This document shows, in pieces, positions 1 through 8,257 of a stretch of 47,187 nt of DNA (positions are counted from its first letter, which is position 1; the number at the start of each line of letters is the position of its first letter). A model generated the notes under the pieces. It had not been told where the DNA came from. It saw only the letters and a list, made by a program, of their open reading frames with translations, and did not search any database. This stretch comes from a virus. The translations under genes were made by a program, and so were the position numbers. The DNA is taken from positions 1 through 47,187 of IMG/VR virus record IMGVR_UViG_3300044825_003138, one strand, 5' to 3'.

Positions 1-1
1 T

Positions 2-925
2 AAATCCAGTGCTGATATTAAGAACCCGGCTATCCGGGATGAGATGAACAACAACTGGTCGTCCGTTATTGCGCCGATTATCTTCGAAGGCGGTCGTTCT
101 ATCTGTCTGGGGACCCGCTTCCACCCCCTGGATATCCATAAAACCATGTTTATCCCTGCTAAAGGATGGAAACAGGTGACTCAGGAAGCTATTACATACG
201 ATAACAAGGGGGAACCCGTCAGTTACTGGCCTGAACAGTGGTCCGCTGACTATCTACTTGGTCAAAAAGAGCTAGACCCCGTGGCTTTTGCGTATCAGTA
301 CCAGCAACAGCCCGTGATGACCTCTGATTTGGTCGTTTCGCCCGATTTGCTCGTTAAAGGAGAGGTTGTTACTGAATTCGACAGCCTTGCAGTCGGTATT
401 GACCTCTCCGCGAGCAAAAATGAGACCAGCGATTACACGGCCTTCGTTTTAGGGGGTCGTTTAAAAGATAAATACTACATAATTGACGCTCATCAGTGTC
501 GTTCTATAGGAAACCTTGAAAAAATAGATCTTTTGTGCGATATGTTGCTTGAATGGGGCATTCTGACGCAACACGACGGGCAGTACATGCCTACGTACTC
601 TACGGTTACCCTCGTAGTTGAATCAGTGGCATATCAAGCCTCCCTTGCGGCGGATTTACGAAGAGTTTTGATAAACGACAGGGATTTAGGTAATTTACAT
701 ATCCACGAGGTCAAGGGATTTCGAGGGGACAAGATCGCGCGCTTCCGCGGAACTTTAGGTTTGCTAGAAAACAAGAAAATTACGTTCAATAAGTACCGGA
801 AGTTCGATGCTTTGTTCGATCAGCTGATCAACGTCGGTGCCACAGCGCATGATGATCTTTTAGACGCTTACACTTGGTTGATTACTTTCCTGCAGCGTCG
901 AGGGGAGTTTTCAATTGAGTACTGA
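2..925 (+). CDS. Terminase large subunit, C-terminal part (5' end outside window)
   Basis: This is the nuclease half of the packaging motor that cuts and translocates phage DNA into the prohead. The frame is open from the left edge, so the ATPase domain lies outside the window; the first in-frame ATG (position 44) is internal. Visible motifs are GTRFHPLD, matching the conserved segment before the linker, then an RNase H-like nuclease core with the first acid in VGIDLSAS, a second acidic segment in VVESVAYQ, and the third in DDLLDAYTW near the end. This acid order fits the terminase nuclease family. The next gene starts inside its last codons, so the two are translationally coupled. Confidence 0.93.
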   Translation, partial: KSSADIKNPAIRDEMNNNWSSVIAPIIFEGGRSICLGTRFHPLDIHKTMFIPAKGWKQVTQEAITYDNKGEPVSYWPEQWSADYLLGQKELDPVAFAYQYQQQPVMTSDLVVSPDLLVKGEVVTEFDSLAVGIDLSASKNETSDYTAFVLGGRLKDKYYIIDAHQCRSIGNLEKIDLLCDMLLEWGILTQHDGQYMPTYSTVTLVVESVAYQASLAADLRRVLINDRDLGNLHIHEVKGFRGDKIARFRGTLGLLENKKITFNKYRKFDALFDQLINVGATAHDDLLDAYTWLITFLQRRGEFSIEY

Positions 926-1862
926 TTCTGCCCCCGTGGAAAATACTACAGTGCAAAAAGTTCTCGGCCCAGCCGAGCCTGATATGACGGGCAAAAAAGT
1001 ATGGGTTGCTATAACGGCTCACAGTCCTTTAAGTCGTATAGACCCTTTAATTAACGTTGTTAGAGCTTATAACGCTTTTGTTTGCGATGTTTGCATACAC
1101 GTTTATATAGATTACGCCTCCCAAGCTTGCGTTGAGGACTTATTAAAAATCCTAGAAACAGTCTCAACTAAGACTGTTGAGATAAAAGTCGCTTCTCCTG
1201 AATATGAAAATTGGTACCTTACTTGGGCTCACAAAACTGATTTAGCTCTCGCTGTTTTTAACCGTGCTGCAGACTTTTATATCTACCAAGAGAACGATAT
1301 GGTTCTCCTTTGGGACAATTTTGTTTACTGGGCTCGCTGGAAGCCGCGTCTCGCTCAACTAGGTCTAGAGCCTGGTTTTGTTCGGTATGAAGTATTCGAG
1401 AATCAAAAAATAGCTTTTGATAATTACTATCCGTATTCTCTATCAAAAGAAACACCTAGTATCTGGGGATCTGTCGGGTTCACGGTACCCAAACTTTTAG
1501 TTGTTGATCGTGAAGTTCACTTTTTTGTTCAACTAGCTAATCCCTATTACGGGGCAATGATCCTCGATCAAAGTGATGCTGAAAGTTACATCCGTTCGGA
1601 CAGTTTTGATCCGGAGAAAAGCTACGCCAAGGTTGGGATCCGAAATTGGCCCATCGCGGACCGTAGTTCGTTGGGGTTGACGTTTGAAAGTGTTCCTTCA
1701 GGGTATGAGCACAGACGTTGCGTTCCTGTGCGAAAAGAAAACGGAATGTACAAATTACACTCCAATGGCTTAATCAGACACGATGATCTCAAATATTCTC
1801 CAAAGTTAAAAGAACTTCACGGAAGTTTGTTAGACTGTGATTATCTGTTGAGTCTGGTTTAA
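915..1862 (+). CDS. Putative GT-A type glycosyltransferase
   Basis: Protein of 315 residues starting at a TTG that overlaps the terminase stop, with a purine-rich AGGGGAG upstream. After a disordered N-terminus, residues 29-35 (KVWVAIT) start an alternating strand/helix pattern like a nucleotide-sugar fold. The acidic cluster YQENDMVLLWDN (E126, N127, D128) sits where GT-A enzymes carry the metal-binding DXD motif. I infer transfer of a sugar, perhaps to a virion protein or host surface glycan. The family is not certain, and a non-catalytic role is possible. Use of TTG rests on position and the Shine-Dalgarno-like sequence. Confidence 0.55.
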   Translation: MSTDSAPVENTTVQKVLGPAEPDMTGKKVWVAITAHSPLSRIDPLINVVRAYNAFVCDVCIHVYIDYASQACVEDLLKILETVSTKTVEIKVASPEYENWYLTWAHKTDLALAVFNRAADFYIYQENDMVLLWDNFVYWARWKPRLAQLGLEPGFVRYEVFENQKIAFDNYYPYSLSKETPSIWGSVGFTVPKLLVVDREVHFFVQLANPYYGAMILDQSDAESYIRSDSFDPEKSYAKVGIRNWPIADRSSLGLTFESVPSGYEHRRCVPVRKENGMYKLHSNGLIRHDDLKYSPKLKELHGSLLDCDYLLSLV

Positions 1863-1863
1863 A

Positions 1864-2013
1864 GTGGCTGGCGGAGGCGCTGCCTTTGTGACCGTCGGAT
1901 ACCAGCTCCAAGGAAGAATCTTGTATCAAACGCTCAGCAGAGGCGACGCTTACAGGCTCCGAAAGTTTATCGAGACTCACCGTGGAACGATTTTTTGGTT
2001 CAATCCTGCCTGA
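1864..2013 (+). CDS. Small hypothetical protein (49 aa)
   Basis: A GTG-started frame directly after the glycosyltransferase stop encodes 49 residues beginning VAGGGAAFVTVGYQ and ending GTIFWFNPA. It overlaps the next gene by 32 bases. Coding is plausible because the frame fills an otherwise empty gap in a densely packed operon and has a protein-like composition. No domain is recognised and there is no clear Shine-Dalgarno sequence. It could be a chance frame. Confidence 0.42.
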   Translation: MAGGGAAFVTVGYQLQGRILYQTLSRGDAYRLRKFIETHRGTIFWFNPA

Positions 2014-2242
2014 AAACGATGCTGTGCATCACCCTAAGCACTATACGCAAGGAGCTATCGAGTGCATTGATGCTTTGAAGGCTGCTTTAGGGGCGGAGGG
2101 GTTCAAAGCATATTGCCGCGGAGCCTGCCTAAAATACCTGTGGCGCACAGAGCATAAAAACGGGCTTGAAGATCTTGAAAAGTGTGCGTGGTATTTGAGC
2201 AAGTTAATCGAAGAGACGCGAGAATCGACTACACTACACTGA
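1982..2242 (+). CDS. DUF3310 family protein
   Basis: Protein of 86 residues carrying the DUF3310 signature: HHPKHYTQG followed by ECIDALKAALG, a central FKAYCRGACLKYLWR helix, and a C-terminal EDLEKCAWYLSKLIEE helix. This family is common in phages and often annotated as a nucleotide kinase-like protein, but no kinase motif is visible here. The GTG start at 1982 overlaps the small upstream frame; a start closer to the HHPKHY motif is possible. It probably acts in nucleotide metabolism during infection, by family association only. Confidence 0.82.
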   Translation: MERFFGSILPENDAVHHPKHYTQGAIECIDALKAALGAEGFKAYCRGACLKYLWRTEHKNGLEDLEKCAWYLSKLIEETRESTTLH

Positions 2243-2256
2243 GAACTTTTTTTATT

Positions 2257-2544
2257 ATGGATGTTCGAGCTTTTGGGGGATATTACGGCTTCAGTGCTTC
2301 CCTTCCTTACGCAAGCGGTTTTTTAGTTAACGCATCAGGAACTAACGTTAACTTTCCCGCATGCCGGGGAATTTATGTCGAAACTGCTAACAAGAGTCAG
2401 GATAAAACATTGGTTGTAACACTGGCTGACTCCCCAAATAGTCCTCTTACTTTTCAGCATATACGAACTGACGTTCACCTGCCTCTTTCAATTACCTCTA
2501 TTAGCGGAATTAGCACCATCGATCACGTTTACGTGCTCTACTAA
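2257..2544 (+). CDS. Small virion protein, spike-base-like
   Basis: Protein of 95 residues from ATG 2257 (an upstream in-frame extension to 2182 would overlap DUF3310 and is less likely). The pattern ACRGIYVETA, then KTLVVTLAD, then LTFQHI, and a terminal DHVYVLY resembles small beta proteins annotated as phage or gene-transfer-agent spike base proteins (RGLYVG...VTLA...VTF...IVALY). If so, it sits on the head or tail spike. The similarity is by eye and the call is tentative. Its stop overlaps the next start by one base. Confidence 0.5.
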   Translation: MDVRAFGGYYGFSASLPYASGFLVNASGTNVNFPACRGIYVETANKSQDKTLVVTLADSPNSPLTFQHIRTDVHLPLSITSISGISTIDHVYVLY

Positions 2545-2771
2545 TGGCTGAAATTGCTACCAAAAAAGATCCCGAAAAGTGGGCTCGCGCAAAAGCCCGA
2601 GCACGCAAGAAATTAGGCGGGCACAGCGCTCGTGCGATGCAGCTTGCGACTAAGTACTATAAAGAAGCGGGCGGACGTTACGAAGGTGCCAAATCTTCGT
2701 CTAATCGACTTTCTCGCTGGGGTAAAGAAGATTGGCAAACTCGTGAAGAGTATGAAGAGGAGTCTAAGTAA
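2544..2771 (+). CDS. DUF5872-like basic protein
   Basis: Protein of 75 residues, strongly basic at the N-terminus and acidic at the extreme C-terminus. The segment DPEKWARAKARARKKLGGHSAR followed within the chain by MQLATKYYKEAGG matches the small DUF5872 phage family. Function is unknown; the charge suggests nucleic acid binding or a packaged internal protein. It overlaps both neighbours by single bases (TAATG-type junctions), indicating one tightly coupled operon. Confidence 0.68.
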   Translation: MAEIATKKDPEKWARAKARARKKLGGHSARAMQLATKYYKEAGGRYEGAKSSSNRLSRWGKEDWQTREEYEEESK

Positions 2772-3025
2772 TGGCCTCAAGCTATAGCAGCTCGGACTTA
2801 GTTAAGCTTTTTTCTGGCGGTAAAGATAGTTTCCGAGAAGATGTTCTCGATGAGACTACTTCTGAAAAGCTACTTGATCAGCTTTATGCGGATTCTTCAG
2901 ATGGTATCGGACGTCTAGATTTATGGAGCCGCGTTTTGGATGCGACCAAGGATGATTTATTAAATCTTGCTTCAGCTTCGCGGAGGACTATATCGCCAAC
3001 GCAAACATCTGACTCTTATCTGTGA
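2771..3025 (+). CDS. Hypothetical protein (84 aa)
   Basis: ATG start overlapping the previous stop. The 84-residue acidic protein begins MASSYSSSDLVKLFSGG and has a helical centre with TSEKLLDQLYADSS and DLWSRVLDATKDDLLNLA. No family is recognised. Its place in the packaging operon suggests a minor virion or assembly role. Confidence 0.72.
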   Translation: MASSYSSSDLVKLFSGGKDSFREDVLDETTSEKLLDQLYADSSDGIGRLDLWSRVLDATKDDLLNLASASRRTISPTQTSDSYL

Positions 3026-3240
3026 TGGCGGATTTAGCTCGAGAAAAAGGACGAACTGAGCGGTATCTGCCTAAAGCTGCTTGGGCTTCCTTGTCCCGTT
3101 CGGAACGCCGGGCTACCGACGAGGCCAAAAAACGAGCCACGCGTGGCGATAAACCTGTAAATACGCAGGTACCTAATACCGCTAAAGCTCGCGAAGCTCG
3201 GCGCCGCGCATCTGAGTATATTAGAAGGAAGACATCCTGA
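3025..3240 (+). CDS. DUF6321-like small basic protein
   Basis: Protein of about 71 residues, ATG 3025 overlapping the previous stop (TGATG); a GTG three bases upstream is an alternative. The segment RYLPKAAWASLSRSERRATD, followed by a lysine/arginine-rich stretch with PVNTQVPNTAKAREARR, resembles the short phage family DUF6321 (LPKA.W.SLS...R..T...K). Very basic, so DNA contact or packaging into the head is possible. Function is unknown. Confidence 0.66.
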   Translation: MADLAREKGRTERYLPKAAWASLSRSERRATDEAKKRATRGDKPVNTQVPNTAKAREARRRASEYIRRKTS

Positions 3241-3244
3241 GGAC

Positions 3245-3562
3245 ATGCGCACTCCTTTTGGTCAAGCTGCGAACTTTTTTGGTCGTGCGTACGCTGATCA
3301 AGAAGAGGCTTCTTTAGCTCAAGATACTGAAGATAGTCGTTTTGATATATCCCCAGATTCTGATTTGAGGTTCGAGAATCCAAATATCGGTGCTGTCCCT
3401 CCTTCTTTAACTGGTCGTCCTTCGTCCGAAAGTTCCGCCAATAACTACGTTCGCGGTATGAAGGAATCTTTGCTGGAGACCGCTCGCGAGAAGCGTCGCC
3501 CTACCAACGGAAACCCTGCTTTCCGCGCCTCTGGCGGAGTTAACACCGCAGTTCAGCGCTAA
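3245..3562 (+). CDS. Hypothetical protein (105 aa)
   Basis: ATG start five bases after the previous stop with GAGGA just upstream. The 105-residue protein starts MRTPFGQAANFFGRAYADQEE and is mostly polar, with DSRFDISPDSDLRFENPN in the centre and a basic C-terminus. No family recognised. It closes the first run of coupled small genes before a hairpin and the GT17 gene. Confidence 0.7.
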   Translation: MRTPFGQAANFFGRAYADQEEASLAQDTEDSRFDISPDSDLRFENPNIGAVPPSLTGRPSSESSANNYVRGMKESLLETAREKRRPTNGNPAFRASGGVNTAVQR

Positions 3563-3567
3563 TATGC

Positions 3568-3587
3568 TGACAGCTTTCAGGCTGTCA
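3568..3587 (+). promoter_or_regulatory. Stem-loop abutting the GT17 start codon
   Basis: TGACAGC (3568-3574) and GCTGTCA (3581-3587) are perfect inverted copies around a six-base loop. The last paired base is the A of the ATG at 3587. No Shine-Dalgarno sequence precedes this ATG. The hairpin could hide the start, or act as a weak terminator or processing site, though no T-tract follows. The pairing is seen; the role is inferred. Confidence 0.5.
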
Positions 3588-4423
3588 TGCTGTTTGATTG
3601 TTTTTTGTATTTTGATGAAAAAGAGCTTCTTGAGCTGCGCATAGAACTTTTAAAAGATATTGTAGATGGTTTTATAATTACAGATGGTGACCGAACGTTT
3701 AAAGGCGATCCTAAGCCTTTTACGTGCGTTGACACCATCAGAGAACTTGGATTACCGGAGGAAAAGATTCAGGTCCTCCACGTGGAGCTTCCGACACCCG
3801 AGGATATTCCTAATCCCTGGGCTCGGGAGTATGCGCAACGCGATGCGCTTGGGGTGGGTATGCGGATGACACCCCCTGACTCGGTGTTTTTCTTTAGCGA
3901 CGTAGACGAAATCCCAAAACCGGAAGCTCTTCTTGAAGCTGTCGAACTGGCTAAGAAGAATCCTTCCCGTTGCGTGCGGCTCTCGATGCCGATGTTTTAC
4001 GGTCGCGCAGATTTACGCGTAGTCAATCCGGAGGGCAGTCCTTACGAAGCTCCGAATAATTGGACTTGCGGAACAGTTGTTTTACACGAGCATCTAGATC
4101 AAACCCCTTCCCAGATCCGTCGTAACCCTAATGACACCGTGGTGGGGAACTGCGATGCTGGCTGGCACTTTAGTTGGATGGGTGATGCTGCTCGCATGAA
4201 GCGAAAAATTGCTTCATTCTCTCATTGTTATGACGTTATACCTAATGCAGTAGCTCCTGCTGATAGTCAGGAAATGCTTGACTTTATCGATTCGTATCGG
4301 GCAAAAGCTGGTGCCACGGATCCCTTGGGTCGTACTGACCATATTTTGGAGCCTTATCCGCACGAACTTTTACCGGAAAAATTGTTTAAACTTGAGAGAG
4401 TTAAGCAGTATTTGTTGCCGTGA
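3587..4423 (+). CDS. Glycosyltransferase family 17 protein
   Basis: Protein of 278 residues closely matching the GT17 layout: MLFDCFLYFDEKELLELRIE at the N-terminus, then VDGFIITDGDRTFKGDPKPF, the acidic FFFSDVDEIP (D105 and D107, the likely metal-binding DXD), and a later CDAGWHFSWMGD segment. GT17 enzymes transfer N-acetylglucosamine in eukaryotes; bacterial and viral members are thought to modify glycans. It lies in the head-gene operon, so virion glycosylation is one possible role. Its stop overlaps the next GTG start. Confidence 0.82.
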   Translation: MLFDCFLYFDEKELLELRIELLKDIVDGFIITDGDRTFKGDPKPFTCVDTIRELGLPEEKIQVLHVELPTPEDIPNPWAREYAQRDALGVGMRMTPPDSVFFFSDVDEIPKPEALLEAVELAKKNPSRCVRLSMPMFYGRADLRVVNPEGSPYEAPNNWTCGTVVLHEHLDQTPSQIRRNPNDTVVGNCDAGWHFSWMGDAARMKRKIASFSHCYDVIPNAVAPADSQEMLDFIDSYRAKAGATDPLGRTDHILEPYPHELLPEKLFKLERVKQYLLP

Positions 4424-5073
4424 CTTCCGAGGTGCCGTCCGCTCAAACTGCGACTGCTGAGACGACAGAAACCCGTGTTCCCGGCATGCGTCAGCGTTTT
4501 GCCGGGTTGGGTTTGAAGAAAGCAGTTCAACGGGCAGGAACGACTCTTTCGAAACGAGAGGCGCAGGTAATTGCGAAGCAGAGCAATAAGTCCGTAGCCG
4601 AAGTTATGAGCGGCGCCGTTGATCAAGGCGTGGCTTTAGGTTCCAATCTTGTTAATAAATTCAATCGTGGGAAACTGGGTCCCAGTTTTTCAAACTCGCA
4701 GTATTTGTTAGGGGGGATGTTTAGGCCGCCGGCAACAACCGGTGTAGCTAAAGCTCTTCAGAACCTGCAACCTCTGCAAGGGGTCAGCATGCCTACAGGC
4801 AGTGTATACGCAGGAAGCACAGCTGTCACACGAGAAGGTCAGACCACTTTTAACCCGGTGGTCCTTCCGAAAGCTGTTTTAAAAGGAGCGATGATGAATA
4901 TCTCCGGGGATTTGGGGTACAGTGCGCCTACCCAAAGCGGAACTTCTGGGGAAGCTGCGGCCACGGCTGCGTCTACTACTCCATCCGCACCGGCTCAGGC
5001 CAAACGAACCACTGCTAAGCAAAAGGCTAAAAAAATGATTCAAAAACGACAGGCAAAGCGGTCGCAAAAATGA
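4420..5073 (+). CDS. Hypothetical basic virion-associated protein (217 aa)
   Basis: GTG start embedded in the stop of the GT17 gene (GTGA). The protein has a basic N-terminal half with VPGMRQRFAGLGLKKAVQRA, a middle PxxG-rich region, an alanine/threonine/serine linker and a very lysine-rich C-terminus (QKAKKMIQKRQAKRSQK). It lies directly before the portal gene. The composition suits an internal or head-assembly protein that contacts DNA. No family is recognised. Confidence 0.68.
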   Translation: MTSEVPSAQTATAETTETRVPGMRQRFAGLGLKKAVQRAGTTLSKREAQVIAKQSNKSVAEVMSGAVDQGVALGSNLVNKFNRGKLGPSFSNSQYLLGGMFRPPATTGVAKALQNLQPLQGVSMPTGSVYAGSTAVTREGQTTFNPVVLPKAVLKGAMMNISGDLGYSAPTQSGTSGEAAATAASTTPSAPAQAKRTTAKQKAKKMIQKRQAKRSQK

Positions 5074-5129
5074 AGACGGCGCTACTCGGGTTCTACCTTA
5101 TTTAAAGTTTCATAGGATTTATAAACGAC

Positions 5130-7364
5130 ATGGCGGCTGATACTCTGGGCGTTCGTCAGCGGTTCACTGAGATCCTAGAAGCTTCTAGGACTCAAGACCG
5201 CTCGCGCCAAGCCGCCACCATGGTTGTGCTTGGGCACATTCAGCAGATGACACTGCTGATGATTAAGAAAGGCTTGTTTTTCTACTGTGAACAGGATACA
5301 TACAGAGCTAGAACGCAGTTCCTTCAGGATCTTATTGATTTAAATAAACTTGATATCCGTTTTCCGGCGATTATTCGTAATTTCCTTATCGACGGCTGTG
5401 GGCTTTTCTATTTTCGACCAGACCCCAAACTTAAATATCAAATTTACTTTTTCACCAAAGATCAGTACCGGGTATATCACGATATTAACGGTAATATAGA
5501 AGAAGTTGTAATTATCTACAGCTACAAGGTTCGCAACACGACACTAGGTCTACCTTCCGATAGTTATGGGATGAACGAACGGTATGTTCGTATTTCCATT
5601 ACTAATGATCGTATTGATGAATTCGAAGCTAATACAGAACTTAGTTTCGAGTTAGAGCCAGGGGCTGTCCTTACTCCTAAAAACAGCCGCCCCAATACTC
5701 TGGGGTTTATTCCAGCTGTTGAAGTTTTAAACAAACCAAACAGCAGCGGCACAGAGGGCGAAGGTGAGTTTGAGCCCTTCATGGAGCAAATTGTGCTTCA
5801 TGATCAGATGATGCGCAACATTGCCAAGAACATCGAGTTCTTTGGTAATCCGACGCTCATCAGTTCGCGTCCACGTAGTGATCTGGTCGAAGCTGCGGAT
5901 GAAGGACGTACATTCCGACCGACTATCAGTAGCCAAAGTGGTTTCGCTGGTCGGGACACACCGTCGACTCGGGTGTCGGAGCCTTTCGGTTCTGGCTCCA
6001 CCCTGGGCGGCCTAAAAGTTCCTCGGGTTATTGCGAACATCGAACCCAATGACCGTGTGGGCTATATGACGCCCGACCCGGTTAACGGGGATATGAATCG
6101 TTACGCATTGTTGCTTCGTGAAGAAATTCGTACGGCATTAGGCGGTGTTGATGAGATTTCGATCTCAGCCGGTGCTACTGCAACAGAAATTAAAGGTTTG
6201 ATGGGTCGCGCTCAAGCGACTGCTTTGCGGAAAAATAAAAGCTTTTTGACGTACGGTTTTTGTCGTTTGTTGGAAATGATCATCTTCCACCAGGAAGAGA
6301 TCTTCCGTGAAAGCTTTATTGCGGTAACGGGGATGAAAGCCCCTAAACCTCCTAAAGAACAAACCGCGGAAACTGTTGAGAAATATCAAATTTCTCAAAA
6401 CAAGTTTGAAGCAAAAGTCGAAACAGAAATAAGGAAATCCTTAGAGAACAACGATGTTCCTTCCGGGGTTTATGGTCTGCCTCCTGACGGAAATCGTGAT
6501 GTTACTTACAGATTCCAGGGCGATGTTTATGAGGATACGGCGTATGACATTAACCAGAAGTCAATCGTCGTACGAAACCTCCAAGAACTCGGGGTAGACA
6601 GCGTCGAAGCACTTAAGTATCTGTTCCCCGATAAGACAGATGCTGAACGTGGTGAGATGTTGAAGGGATTCCCCTTCCGCATGATTCAACAAACGCAAGG
6701 CGCATTCCAGCAATTTTTAGTATTATTAAGTCAGATGTTGCAGACGCCACATCCCCTTGCGCCGAACCAACCCTTAGCGGCTGACCCTCGGCTAAACCTG
6801 ACCGGCCTGTTATACAGGACGTTCGATCACCTTGCGCAAGAACTGACTTACTCGGGCAGCTATGAGCCAGCAGATCCCAGCTTCGATCCCGAGCCCGGTC
6901 TCCCCGGCGGTAGCGGCCCCTCAGGCAGCACCCTCGGCGGATATGGGCTCAACAGCCTACCCGCAGTGGGTAGCCAATACCCAGGGGGTGCCTTCGGTGG
7001 CTATGCCCCAAATGCAGTCGCCGGCAACACCGGTTACGGCCCCTTCTACCAGCAACCAGTACAACCAGTCTCCGTCAGCCTCCTCCCCGTCCAACCCGTG
7101 GGAAGCAGCGATGGGCAGCCTGGAACGGGTGGTTTCTCGGATCTCCCCGTCCCCCAGCCAGGCACAACAGTATCCTCAGTACCAAATGGTGCCGCAGGAT
7201 ACTCAACAGTACAGTCAGAATTTACAGGCCCAACCCTGGCTGTACCAAGCGCCTACGGATCAGCAGATCTCGTACAACAGCGCGTATACAATCCCGACTT
7301 CCTATCCGACTTCTACGGAAGCGCAACCCGCTCAACTAAGCGAGGAAACAAGCGCCGTAGTTAA
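5130..7364 (+). CDS. Portal protein
   Basis: Protein of 744 residues from ATG 5130. It follows the terminase cluster and precedes scaffold and capsid genes, the usual position of the portal ring that gates DNA entry. The wing/stem region is recognisable: LIDGCGLFYFRPDP, TKDQYRVYHDINGN, and the long GDMNRYALLLREEIRTALGG-type helix followed by ATEIKGLMGRAQATALRKNK. The last 167 residues are rich in Pro, Gly, Ser and Gln, end in KRGNKRRS, and are encoded in the same DNA as the next gene's N-terminus. The fold call is by pattern and context, not by search. Confidence 0.85.
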   Translation: MAADTLGVRQRFTEILEASRTQDRSRQAATMVVLGHIQQMTLLMIKKGLFFYCEQDTYRARTQFLQDLIDLNKLDIRFPAIIRNFLIDGCGLFYFRPDPKLKYQIYFFTKDQYRVYHDINGNIEEVVIIYSYKVRNTTLGLPSDSYGMNERYVRISITNDRIDEFEANTELSFELEPGAVLTPKNSRPNTLGFIPAVEVLNKPNSSGTEGEGEFEPFMEQIVLHDQMMRNIAKNIEFFGNPTLISSRPRSDLVEAADEGRTFRPTISSQSGFAGRDTPSTRVSEPFGSGSTLGGLKVPRVIANIEPNDRVGYMTPDPVNGDMNRYALLLREEIRTALGGVDEISISAGATATEIKGLMGRAQATALRKNKSFLTYGFCRLLEMIIFHQEEIFRESFIAVTGMKAPKPPKEQTAETVEKYQISQNKFEAKVETEIRKSLENNDVPSGVYGLPPDGNRDVTYRFQGDVYEDTAYDINQKSIVVRNLQELGVDSVEALKYLFPDKTDAERGEMLKGFPFRMIQQTQGAFQQFLVLLSQMLQTPHPLAPNQPLAADPRLNLTGLLYRTFDHLAQELTYSGSYEPADPSFDPEPGLPGGSGPSGSTLGGYGLNSLPAVGSQYPGGAFGGYAPNAVAGNTGYGPFYQQPVQPVSVSLLPVQPVGSSDGQPGTGGFSDLPVPQPGTTVSSVPNGAAGYSTVQSEFTGPTLAVPSAYGSADLVQQRVYNPDFLSDFYGSATRSTKRGNKRRS

Positions 7365-7779
7365 CCACTTCGGTATTGAAGCCCCTGCGATTCTGAATGA
7401 GTACGCCGTTACTCTGGAAGATACGCTGATTCAGCAGAACGAAAACATGGAAGCCCTCGCTCTGCGAGCCGGCGCCATGGAGCACATTCTGACTGATCCC
7501 GATCAGCTGGCTGACTACACCAATCGTTTCTTCACGGAGGTCTACCCCGTGGATGACGAAATGGAGTATGGCTACAGTCAGCAGTACGAGCCTCAGTACG
7601 ATCAGTTCCCTGCTGTTCCCGCTTCCACCACCGGTGGCGCCCGCGGCGCGGATCCTGAGTCTCAGTGGAATGGTTTCACTCAGACCATGGATCAAAGCCC
7701 CGAGAACGCTTGGCGCTATCTGTCTCAAATGAGTCCAGAAGCTCTGCGTAGCAAGCTGTTGTTCCTGGACAACGCTTGA
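6862..7779 (+). CDS. Putative scaffolding/head assembly protein, overprinted on the portal 3' end
   Basis: Protein of 305 residues from ATG 6862, in the +1 frame relative to the portal. The first ~167 codons share DNA with the portal tail and encode a Pro/Gln/Ser/Ala-rich disordered chain. The unique part has helical acidic segments such as HFGIEAPAILNEYAVTLED and PEALRSKLLFLDNA. A disordered, acidic, helical protein between portal and capsid genes fits a scaffold. No protease or decoration motif is seen. A strong terminator follows. Confidence 0.68.
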   Translation: MSQQIPASIPSPVSPAVAAPQAAPSADMGSTAYPQWVANTQGVPSVAMPQMQSPATPVTAPSTSNQYNQSPSASSPSNPWEAAMGSLERVVSRISPSPSQAQQYPQYQMVPQDTQQYSQNLQAQPWLYQAPTDQQISYNSAYTIPTSYPTSTEAQPAQLSEETSAVVNHFGIEAPAILNEYAVTLEDTLIQQNENMEALALRAGAMEHILTDPDQLADYTNRFFTEVYPVDDEMEYGYSQQYEPQYDQFPAVPASTTGGARGADPESQWNGFTQTMDQSPENAWRYLSQMSPEALRSKLLFLDNA

Positions 7780-7808
7780 GCTAGTATCCTTTCGGAGGAT
7801 TCAAGGGG

Positions 7809-7836
7809 AACCCCGTCTGTTAGGCGGGGTTTTTTC
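7809..7836 (+). terminator. Rho-independent terminator after the scaffold gene
   Basis: AACCCCG (7809-7815) pairs with CGGGGTT (7825-7831) around a nine-base loop and runs into a T-rich stretch. It separates portal/scaffold transcription from the small genes before the capsid gene. Confidence 0.88.
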
Positions 7837-7869
7837 TTGTTAAACTACTTTTAGCTTTACCGTATAACT

Positions 7870-8076
7870 TTGGCTCCCTTCCGAAGCGAAGCTCAGCGCC
7901 GCAAATTCTATGCAATGAGCAAACGCGGTGAAATTTCTAAGGACAAAGTAAAAGAGTACGAAGAAGAAACTAAAGGAAATCTCCCTGAGCGGGTGAAGAA
8001 GAAAGAGAACATGGTTAAAGCCAAGCGTAAAGCGGAAAAATTCGCCAAAAAACGCGAGGAAACCCGTCGTGGCTAA
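7870..8076 (+). CDS. Conserved small basic phage protein (68 aa)
   Basis: TTG-started frame encoding MAPFRSEAQRRKFYAMSKRG followed by EISKDKVKEYEEETKGNLPE and a lysine-rich tail. The PF(R/K)S.AQRRK.Y pattern with the LPERV segment is widespread in tailed phages, usually near head genes, but has no assigned function that I can state. The extreme charge suggests a nucleic acid-binding or internal protein. Its end overlaps the following small gene. Confidence 0.75.
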   Translation: MAPFRSEAQRRKFYAMSKRGEISKDKVKEYEEETKGNLPERVKKKENMVKAKRKAEKFAKKREETRRG

Positions 8077-8245
8077 CTTGAACCGTCGGTCTAACGCCGC
8101 TTTGACTCCGAGTGAGTCTATTGCGGCGCTTCAATCTGAGTTAAACGCTCTCCGAGAGCTTTACGTCAGGGATATGGAGAACATCAGCGCAGATATGCAG
8201 ACACTCAGTAAAAAAGTCGAGTCTCAACCCGCCGCTGAAGGTTGA
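8069..8245 (+). CDS. Small coiled-coil protein (58 aa)
   Basis: GTG 8069 lies within the last codons of the previous gene and opens a 58-codon frame ending TGA 8243-8245. The protein contains LTPSESIAALQSELNALREL and a second helix with DMENISADMQTLSKKVES. The heptad-like spacing of leucine, isoleucine and methionine suggests a short coiled coil. The overlap of starts and stops and the filled gap support coding. Function is unknown. Confidence 0.65.
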   Translation: MANLNRRSNAALTPSESIAALQSELNALRELYVRDMENISADMQTLSKKVESQPAAEG

Positions 8246-8257
8246 ATTTAAAAGTTT

